Shown here in pieces: positions 54,951-64,000 of a DNA stretch of 64,000 bases (positions within the stretch are counted from its first letter, which is position 1; every line of letters begins with the position of its first letter). The translations under genes were made by a program, and so were the position numbers. The stretch comes from Leptasterias polaris (taxonomy: Eukaryota; Echinodermata; Asteroidea; Forcipulatida; Asteriidae): the NCBI GenBank assembly GCA_037783415.1, contig JAZGTN010000121.1:434001-498000 (forward strand), read 5' to 3'. The notes under the pieces are model-generated. The model was not told where the DNA came from and ran no database searches. It saw nothing but the letters and a program-made list of their open reading frames with translations.

Positions 54951-55270
54951 TCTATAGGTATAGTAGAGTGATGTAGAATCGTGCTCATACACAGAGTTAC
55001 ATTTTCTATTGCAAAAAAATCTTCCATGTGAACTTTCTACCTTTTTGCAATAAAAACAGTAGGACCATTGGTACAAACATAAACTTTCTTTTCACATAAA
55101 CAAGCAAGCAACTGCAGTTTGTCAAACAAACATTATTATTCGGCATAGCAATACTTTGTTTTTCAAATTTCAATGGCACAGCTGAGAAATAAAAAACATG
55201 ACAATTAGCTGATCAGTTAAAAAGTTGGAAAATGTCTGCATAAAAAGATGGCAATAAAAAGTTCAACTCA
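54951..55270. other. Intergenic, nothing recognised
   Basis: AT-rich, no repeat or exon seen. Confidence 0.5.
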
Positions 55271-55271
55271 C

Positions 55272-55537
55272 CGGTGAAGAGATGTGGTCATCATCCATGG
55301 CAATAATGCTGACTAACAGGAGGACATCTCATTTCTCTATGAGTTCAACTGGCTTACTGATCGACTCCACGTGAGTAAGAGGTGACCAGGGTAGATGTTG
55401 GATCTCCACTCCATTCACATGGCCCACATTGTGCTGCAGCGTGGAAAAGGTCACATGTAACAAAGTCAATGAATAGTCAGGTTCATGGTTGAGGTATTTG
55501 GACACAGTCCCGGCAAAAAGAGCCATACACACATGAA
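55272..55537 (-). pseudogene. Unrecognised exon-like segment D
   Basis: A minus-strand frame reads MALFAGTVSKYLNHEPDY, HVTFSTLQHNVGHVN, SISKPVELIEK, then TGA (55329-55331), then in the same frame DVLLLVSIIAMDDDHISSP up to a strong donor (gtgagt). The composition looks like real protein and the segment is interrupted by a single nonsense codon. Its left border runs into a 14-base C run without a clear acceptor. Family not recognised. May belong with segments C, A and B to one decayed minus-strand gene. Confidence 0.5.
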
Positions 55538-55639
55538 CCCCCCCCCCCCCCAGTGTTTTAACTATACAGGGAATTTGTAAGTAAAATTTTGATTAAGCTC
55601 TTTGAAATGAATTAAACAAACTTGTTTTCCTGAGAATAC

Positions 55640-56905
55640 AATTCTAGAGCTGTATGACTCGGGATTCAAGACACATTTTCAATGACTCTGGCTCAGTGTT
55701 GTATGACTCGAGTCCAGGACTCGGACTCGAGTCACAATTTCGGTGACTCGGACTTGACTCGAATCACGTCTGCAAAAGACTCGGACTCGGACTCGGACTC
55801 GACTATCATGACTCGGACTTGTCCCTGAGGACTCGTGACTCGAGTCACGTATTTTTACAAACAATACCTTTTTTAAATATTAAAAACAATTCCGATGATC
55901 CGATCGTCATTCCCGGAGTGCACATGGAGTTAACGTCTAGCACAATAAATAAGTACACTGTCGTATGGTGTTGCAAGTAATAGTGTTCGTGATTATTGTG
56001 TAGATGGCCATCTACGTACAGCGCGTGTATGTTCGATTCGTACGTTCAATACGCATAATAACACTGGGATGCACGACACCAGTATTATGCTGGTATTCTG
56101 TAAACGTTAATACCATAGCCACTGCTTGTGCTTGATACATATTACCAGGGAAATGGCATGTCTGGTACCTGTAAAACACAACCTGCATATTGCACTGTGA
56201 TGGCTGTGTGTTGTTTGCACCAGTTTCTACACATGGTCGACACACACACACACGACGTCAAGTTTGGTCACGTCACTAGTAAAAAGTAGTACAACATTTT
56301 TTCAATCATGGCATCTGCCGTTCCGCCCCGTATTGTTTCTTTTGGTTATACCAACTTTAACAAAAACTTTAACAGAAATTTGTTTGAAATAAATGTGTTT
56401 TATTTTGTCATTTCCAATTCTTATTTTACGACATTTGGTTTGCAATCAATATTTAAACAAGTGACTCGTGACTCGTGACTCGTGACTCGGACTCGGACCT
56501 CGGACTCGGACCAAGTGACTCGTGACTCAGACTCGGACTCGGACCAAGTGACTCGGGACTCGGACTCGACCCAAGTGACTTGAGACTCGGACTCGGACTC
56601 GACACAGGTGAGTCGACTACAACACTGCTCTGGCTAGAGTCAAATTTTCAATGACTTCAGATTACAATAGAGTTGTGACTCGGACCAGAATCACACTATC
56701 AGTGACTTGGACTCAGGTCACATGTTAGATTCCTCCAGAGTTGTATGACTCAGACTTGAGTTACATTTTTGTATGTCTCTCAACCGAGTCACAATTCGAT
56801 GACTTGAACTTGGAATCAACCCAAGTAACATGAGTCTCAAAGTTGAATGTGAGGACTAGGACCTGGACATGAGTAATGAGGATTTGAATACAACACTGGT
56901 TTTTT
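55640..56905. mobile_element. Older diverged relative of the hAT-like MITE
   Basis: 55651-55693 and 56628-56900 form one degenerate element (agctgtatgactcgggattc ... gaatacaacactgg) with the same kind of 'gactcaagtca' repeats. The fresh MITE copy 2 is inserted inside it. Confidence 0.6.
55686..56635. mobile_element. hAT-like MITE, copy 2, with 8-bp target duplication
   Basis: Element 55694-56627 (934 bp), ends as in copy 1; the target duplication ctctggct lies at 55686-55693 and 56628-56635. Sequence is close to copy 1 throughout, with small indels in the actcgg repeats. Confidence 0.92.
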
Positions 56906-57082
56906 TTTTTTCAAGGTGGGAACTCATCAAGGTGGGAACTAATTGTATAGCCCAGCGTTCCCCACAAGCTTAATGTAATACCTTTAAATTGTTGTCTTCA
57001 AATTAAAAATAGTTACTGGAAATTGTAAAACATTTACAACTTGAAGGGCAGTTATTACTGTCCGTTTTGTTTTCGGACTTAC

Positions 57083-57168
57083 CCGATTGCCACATTCTTG
57101 TCTGTGTTTCTCTGCAGATGTTTCAACACACACACCGTGCCATAAACTGATCACTTCAGCTACCTCTT
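57083..57168 (-). CDS. Unrecognised exon-like segment C1
   Basis: Acceptor tcttttacag and strong donor gtaagtcc flank 86 bases open for 28 codons: EVAEVISLWHGVCVETSAEK then HRQECGNR. Unlike C2 it is intact. No family recognised; no neighbour is proven to be spliced to it. Confidence 0.45.
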
Positions 57169-58118
57169 CTGTAAAAGAAACCCATTGCTTTAAAAATAAA
57201 ATTTGAGTGAAGAGAGTTGGCAAGCTAACAAACCCTTGTGATGTACTCATTTTCCAATAAAGTCTTTATGAAAGTGTAAAAAAATACAAGTCTGTATTAA
57301 ACTCACGTTACAATGGTTTAAAATGAAAAGGTCTTGGAAATCCTTCCAGAGCAAACTTTGTTAACATCTAAAATTGTCCAATGATGTCACATTTAAATAA
57401 TGAGTCTGTAAATTTTGATACTGATTTTTAATTTTACTATATTCCTGATTTTCCATGATAATCAATCAAAACAGTATCAAATTCAACCTGTTTACAAACA
57501 ACTTTGAAATTAATTAATCAAACTATTTGTTCCTCTGGAAGAAAGTAATTTCAAGTCAAGGTAGCCTTCTTTCCAGAGATGTATGACTCAGACTCAAGTC
57601 ACCTTTTCAATGACTTAGACCCGATTAAATTTGTTGATGACTCAAGAATACGATTTCAGAGATGAATCAGACCCAAGTCACACTATCAATGACTTGAACT
57701 CAGGTCACATGTTAGATGACTCCATAGTTGTACAACTCAGACTTGAGTCACAATATTAATGACTAAGACTCGAGTCACATTCTCGATGACTTGAATTCAG
57801 ACTCAACCCAAGTGACTTGGGACTCAAACTTGAATGTAAGGACTGGGACCTGGACTCGAGGAATGAAAACTGCCTTTCTTTTTTTCAAGGTGGGAACTCA
57901 TCGGTTCCACAGTGTTCCCCACAAGCTTTAAAATGCAATACTTTTAAGTTGTTGAATTCATATTTTAAAATGGTTTACGTCTGCTTCATGCCCGACTCTT
58001 ATTTTTCATATTTACCAAACCAGAATAAGCAAACAATTTTCAAAAATTACTGGAAATTGTAAACAATGTACAATTTGGAGGGCAGCATCATCACTGTCTG
58101 TTTTTTTTTTTAACTTAC

Positions 58119-58200
58119 CAATTGTCACACTCTTGTCTGTATTTCTCTGCATATATTTCACACACAACATATCATGTACTGACTGCTCTAGCTTTCTTTT
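58119..58200 (-). pseudogene. Unrecognised exon-like segment C2
   Basis: Duplicate of C1 with acceptor and donor (gtaagtt) kept. It reads YAEKYRQECDN at its end but has a TGA and a 4-base length difference, so it is broken. Confidence 0.5.
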
Positions 58201-58330
58201 CTGTTAAAGAAAACATTGCATTTAAAATAAAATCAGAGTAAAGGAGTTGGCAAGCTAACAACCCCTTGTGATATACCCATTTAACGATAAAGTCTTTACA
58301 TCAGTGGGGAAAATAATACAAGTCTGTAGC

Positions 58331-58898
58331 CTTGCGTTAGAGCGATTTCAAAAGCCAAGATATTTTAAACCTTTCCAGTGCTAACTTTTTTTATAATCAG
58401 AAACATCCAACTGTACTGGGATTTTTTTTTAGTCCATTCCTGAATTTCCATTACAATCAATCAAAACAGTGTTGAATTCAACCTTTTCACAAACAACAAA
58501 TTCCTGTGAGAGATTTAACAGACTGTTGACATCTTATGACGTTATAATTCAAATTTCAGTCAGTAAGAGTACCAATAACATGGCAACTTGCACCATTTTA
58601 AAGAGGGTGGGGTCATGGTTTGGTAATGACCCCTAAGAGAAGTTGTGTAATTTTTTATCCAAAAGCCTACTTGTTATAAAAATGGTAATGGTAGTAAGCA
58701 TCTTGCAATATTATTTCCTCTGAAATGCCCGTTGAGTAGAAATCAAAAGTATGTCCAAAAAATATGAATCTCCAAGGATTGCCTGCATGTGACTTTTGAA
58801 AATGTCTGTGGTGTCCATTTAAATACTGTTGTCAATACGGCCAGAGTTACAGTTGATGACCGCTGTACCTTCGCTGAGTGTGGATGGATTCAATATTC
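58331..58898. other. Intergenic, nothing recognised
   Basis: AT-rich, no feature seen. Confidence 0.5.
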
Positions 58899-61800
58899 TC
58901 ATCAAATGAAATCAAAGTGCACATTTAAGAAAGAACTTCAATGATAAAAGGAAAACAATACACATATCAAGACATTAGCTGTATCATTTTGAAAAAGGAG
59001 ACAAACGTTAGGCTATACTACAATTCAAGAACTACATAGTTCCGAAAAAGCTTATTACACAGAATACAAACAATATACTTCCTCTTCTATGATTACAAAA
59101 CTGAAATAGTTAACATGTAGTAGATGTTGGGACACAAGCAATATTACTGTACAATTAAACTTGAAATACATGAAACATGATTAAGAATGGAGATAAAAAC
59201 AGACCAAACAAGTGGTGCAGGATTGCTTCAAACAATTCATCCTATAAACAGACCTGTAGACCCATGAAAACAAAAAGAATTACAAGTTTATCCTGAAACA
59301 TACATGCAAGCATAAAACATGTTTAGTTCTCTTTATTTGTTACATCACAAAAATGAGTACAAAGTTCGGATTTAACAAAGATAATACATGTACCGTGAGA
59401 GTTTTGTGCTGTTTTCACAATAAGTAGGTACCGTATTCAACTAAATCTTTCACATGTGACTTTTATTGTATCTTTTTAAATAAATTTGCCTTTAGATCAG
59501 CATTATGTTGACAACAACTGAACAATGACCCTACCTTAAACGTGAGGTTAGACAATTGTTTTCCATTTTCTTAAGGATCTTGAATCTGAATCCGATCTCT
59601 AAGCCCCTCATAGAGTGCTCAGCCTCCCATAAGCAGAGCATCTAATAATAATGATAATAATAGTTCAATCTAGCGCAAAACATAACTGGAAGAAATATCG
59701 ATGCGCTTTACAAAACTGAACAATTTCAAAGAACGAGAGAATGCAAGTGTGAGGTACATGTACTTACCTTGGAGCTTGTAAAACTAAGATGACTGAAATG
59801 AAAATAGCACTGGATTGCTCAGTTACCTTTTACTTGCAGGAGTTAAAGCATAGTGTAGAGTTCAATGCATCCCCCTGGTGGCTCCCTACAAAGTGAAAGT
59901 CAATACAAGTTTAATAAATACACATGGCTGAAAAAAAACCAGTCATTTTCATTTCATTCAGAAGATGGTTACGAACATGAATTCTAAAAAGCCAGACTCT
60001 TTTGCCTTTCTTCTTATGCCATGCTCTGAAAGAGTATCAAATACATTAACATTTTAAAGTATTATAACATGAGGTTAGAGACTTGTAACTCTTTTCCATT
60101 TTTCATAAAGTACGATCTAGCTGTTGAATGGGTAACAGATAATTTCAACTTTTCTGTGAAGAATTTTTGCAGTGATTGAAGATAAAAAGAGATAAATTAC
60201 ATGGCGTTGTGCCGAACATCACCTGAAATCATGTTTACAGCTGAGGTAAGCTAATGCATTCACGTCGAACAGCACCGCTAAAGTCTTAAATGTCGCTGCT
60301 AAGTAATAGTTAGCAGTGGATCGTTCACTGTACTTTCAGACTTAGCAGCTGCATTTAAGCTAGCGGCAACGTAAGCAGAGTATTGTGTGAACAAACCTTT
60401 TTGAGTACTTCAGTCAGTCCTGAGTGCTTTAGTCAGTCCTGAGCCAGGCGCAGATTGATTTAGGTGTGGGCGCAACAGGTGCGCCCCCTTTCGTTAATTT
60501 TGTCGACTGCAAAAAAAAAGAGATAAACAAAGCAATTTCTAAGTTAAAGATAGGTAGAAATAATGTGTAAACACTTCTGATATGTCCTCAACTGCATCAT
60601 GAACCATCTGATGTTTAAACATTTTCCAGTGGCCCTAAATAAATAAACTCCTTCTCAAAATATATTCAACAACAGTTGAGCATCGTGTGCAACTTGAATT
60701 CTCACCACACAGAGCCCAAGAACAGGAATTTTCTGACATATTTTCAAAAAATTTAAATAGTATAGTCACTCTGTCTTAATGCCTTGTAAGGCCTGTCGAC
60801 TCTATGCAGTTTAGGGTAACTGCAAGTATCGCATCAAAATACTTGCATTTTGACAGCAGAAGCGCTTACAAGTAGTCACTTTTGGGAGCCAATTAGCGCT
60901 GATTTTCAGTACATCTGTACAAGGGGTTAGTGACGAGAGGTATTGACAAGGTGCGCTGCCCATGGTAGCGATTCTGGGTGATCACATCTTTACTAGTAAA
61001 TCTCATCAAATGAAATCAAAGTGCACATTTAAGAAAGAACTTCAATGATAAAAGGAAAACAATACACATATCAAGACATTAGCTGTATCATTTTGAAAAA
61101 GGAGACAAACGTTAGGCTATACTACAATTCAAGAACTACATAGTTCCGAAAAAGCTTATTACACAGAATACAAACAATATACTTCCTCTTCTATGATTAC
61201 AAAACTAAAATAGTTAACATGTAGTAGATGTTGGGACACAAGCAATATTACTGTACAATTAAACTTGAAATACATGAAACATGATTAAGAATGGAGATAA
61301 AAACAGACCAAACAAGTGGTGCAGGATTGCTTCAAACAATTCATCCTATAAACAGACCTGTAGACCCATGAAAACAAAAAGAATGACAAGTTTATCCTGA
61401 AACATACATGCAAGCATAAAACATGTTTAGTTCTCTTTATTTGTTACATCACAAAAATGAGTACAAAGTTCGGATTTAACAAAGATAATACATGTACCGT
61501 GAGTTTTGTGCTGTTTTCACAATAAGTAGGTACCGTATTCAACTAAATCTTTCACATGTGACTTTTATTGTATCTTTTTAAATAAATTTGCCTTTAGATC
61601 AGCATTATGTTGACAACAACTGAACAATGACCCTACCTTAAACGTGAGGTTAGACAATTGTTTTCCATTTTCTTAAGGATCTTGAATCTGAATCCGATCT
61701 CTAAGCCCCTCATAGAGTGCTCAGCCTCCCATAAGCAGAGCATCTAATAATAATGATAATAATAGTTCAATCTAGCGCAAAACATAACTGGAAGAAATAT

Positions 61801-64000
61801 CGATGCGCTTTACAAAACTGAACAATTTCAAAGAACGAGAGAATGCAAGTGTGAGGTACATGTACTTACCTTGGAGCTTGTAAAACTAAGATGACTGAAA
61901 TGAAAATAGCACTGGATTGCTCAGTTACCTTTTACTTGCAGGAGTTAAAGCATAGTGTAGAGTTCAATGCATCCCCCTGGTGGCTCCCTACAAAGTGAAA
62001 GTCAATACAAGTTTAATAAATACACATGGCTGAACAAAAAACAGTCATTTTCATTTCATTCAGATGATGGTTACGAACATGAATTCTAAAAAGCCAGACT
62101 CTTTTGCCTTTCTTCTTATGCCATGCTCTGAAAGAGTATCAAATACATTAACATTTTAAAGCATTATAACATGAGGTTAGAGACTTGTAACTCTTTTCCA
62201 TTTTTCATAAAGTACGATCTAGCTGTTGAATGGGTAACAGATAATTTCAACTTTTCTGTGAAGAATTTTTGCAGTGATTGAAGATAAAAGTGAGCAAACT
62301 ACTTGACCAAGAGATAAATTACATGGCGTTGTGCCGAACATCACCTGAAATCATTTTTACAGCTGAGGTAAGCTAATGCATTCACGTCGAACAGCACCGC
62401 TAAAGTCTTAAATGTCGCTGCTAAGTAATAGTTAGCAGTGGATCGTTCACTGTACTTTCAGACTTAGCAGCTGCATTTAAGCTAGCGGCAACGTAAGCAG
62501 AGTATTGTGTGAACAAACCTTTTTGAGTACTTCAGTCAGTCCTGAGTGCTTTAGTCAGTCCTGAGCCAGGCGCAGATTGATTTAGGTGTGGGCGCAACAG
62601 GTGCGCCCCCTTTCGTTAATTTTGTCGACTGCAAAAAAAAAGAGATAAACAAAGCAATTTCTAAGTTAAAGATAGGTAGAAATAATGTGTAAACACTTCT
62701 GATATGTCCTCAACTGCATCATGAACCATCTGATGTTTAAACATTTTCCAGTGGCCCTAAATAAATAAACTCCTTCTCAAAATATATTCAACAACAGTTG
62801 AGCATCGTGTGCAACTTGAATTCTCACCACACAGAGCCCAAGAACAGGAATTTTCTGACATATTTTCAAAAAATTTAAATAGTATAGTCACTCTGTCTTA
62901 ATGCCTTGTAAGGCCTGTCGACTCTATGCAGTTTAGGGTAACTGCAAGTATCGCATCAAAATACTTGCATTTTGACAGCAGAAGCGCTTACAAGTAGTCA
63001 CTTTTGGGAGCCAATTAGCGCTGATTTTCAGTACATCTGTACTAGGGGTTAGTGACGAGAGGTATTGACAAGGTGCGCTGCCCATGGTAGCGATTCTGGG
63101 TGATCACATCTTTACTAGTAAATCTCATCAAATGAAATCAAAGTGCACATTTAAGAAAGAACTTCAATGATAAAAGGAAAACAATACACATATCAAGACA
63201 TTAGCTGTATCATTTTGAAAAAGGAGACAAACGTTATACTACAATTCAAGAACTACATAGTTCCGAAAAAGCTTATTACACAGAATACAAACAATATACT
63301 TCCTCTTCTATGATTACAAAACTAAAATAGTTAACATGTAGTAGATGTTGGGACACAAGCAATATTACTGTACAATTAAACTTGAAATACATGAAACATG
63401 ATTAAGAATGGAGATAAAAACAGACCAAACAAGTGGTGCAGGATTGCTTCAAACAATTCATCCTATAAACAGACCTGTAGACCCATGAAAACAAAAAGAA
63501 TGACAAGTTTATCCTGAAACATACATGCAAGCATAAAACATGTTTAGTTCTCTTTATTTGTTACATCACAAAAATGAGTACAAAGTTCGGATTTAACAAA
63601 GATAATACATGTACCGTGAGTTTTGTGCTGTTTTCACAATAAGTAGGTACCGTATTCAACTAAATCTTTCACATGTGACTTTTATTGTATCTTTTTAAAT
63701 AAATTTGCCTTTAGATCAGCATTATGTTGACAACAACTGAACAATGACCCTACCTTAAACGTGAGGTTAGACAATTGTTTTCCATTTTCTTAAGGATCTT
63801 GAATCTGAATCCGATCTCTAAGCCCCTCATAGAGTGCTCAGCCTCCCATAAGCAGAGCATCTAATAATAATGATAATAATAGTTCAATCTAGCGCAAAAC
63901 ATAACTGGAAGAAATATCGATGCGCTTTACAAAACTGAACAATTTCAAAGAACGAGAGAATGCAAGTGTGAGGTACATGTACTTACCTTGGAGCTTGTAA
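58899..64000. repeat. 2.1-kb tandem array, about 2.4 units, near identical
   Basis: The unit start atcaaatgaaatcaaagtgc occurs at 58901, 61005 and 63127 (periods 2104 and 2122). Differences are few: about 20 extra bases near 62289 in unit 2, a 2-base loss near 61502, and a small loss near 63236. Each unit holds an exon-like minus-strand segment (59827-59885 in unit 1) with acceptor tttgtag and donor gtaact, and a hairpin-prone gggcgcaacaggtgcgcccc. The array runs past the window end. Confidence 0.95.

Larger units (their letters stand above)
56630..58330. repeat. Diverged ~1-kb tandem duplication
   Basis: 56650-57300 and 57576-58330 share in order the gacttgagtca-type repeats, tttcaaggtgggaactcatc (about 56909 and 57885), the C exon segments, and acaagtctgta (57287 and 58317). 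Confidence 0.8.

Noticed and set aside
1..64000. CRISPR arrays, bacterial operons, ribosome binding sites or prophage
   Set aside because: The DNA is clearly eukaryotic; the short tandem repeats lack unique spacers of equal length and no cas-like gene is present.

Overview
Animal nuclear DNA: AT-rich, with short exons in long introns, tRNA-derived SINEs, a Gypsy-type LTR retrotransposon, DIRS-like tyrosine-recombinase retroelements, hAT-like non-autonomous elements and THAP / P2X7-C-terminal-domain genes. This mix fits a marine invertebrate deuterostome, an echinoderm (perhaps a sea star) being my best guess. That is inference from composition and element types; no species marker was identified.

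Layout. (1) 0-13.3 kb, + strand: the 3' two-thirds of RPAP1 (RNA polymerase II-associated protein 1), 14 exons with matching splice phases. A near-identical 1.39-kb copy of its exons 3-4 lies out of order at the window start. Exon 14 has a one-base frameshift and no terminal exon was found. A decayed THAP fragment sits in one intron. (2) 13.3-18 kb: SINEs and a duplicated exon-like segment. (3) 18.0-22.1 kb: a 4.09-kb unit with perfect 19-bp inverted ends, carrying a broken THAP gene (+) facing a broken P2X7-type zinc-domain gene (-). (4) 25.1-29.7 kb, +: an unrecognised gene supported by five phase-compatible exons, plus a duplicate of one exon. (5) 26.1-38.5 kb: several inverted-repeat elements, minisatellites and a diverged tandem duplication in AT-rich non-coding DNA. 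(6) 38.9-43.1 kb, -: a DIRS-like element with inverted terminal repeats. (7) 43.5-45.1 kb, -: two exon-like segments, each present twice. (8) 45.1-54.95 kb: two decayed DIRS-like copies; one is split by a full-length Gypsy element (46.24-51.05 kb, TSD gccac), the other by a hAT-like MITE. (9) 55.2-58.3 kb, -: broken exon-like segments, a second hAT-like MITE nested in an older relative, and a diverged tandem duplication. (10) 58.9-64 kb: a near-identical 2.1-kb tandem array running off the window.

Themes. RPAP1 is the only host gene I can name. Many loci show local tandem duplication of exon-sized segments with preserved splice sites. Transposons are nested in a readable order (DIRS first, then Gypsy or hAT MITE). 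The Gypsy copy has near-identical LTRs but a broken coding region, so it probably inserted recently, already defective or damaged in assembly.
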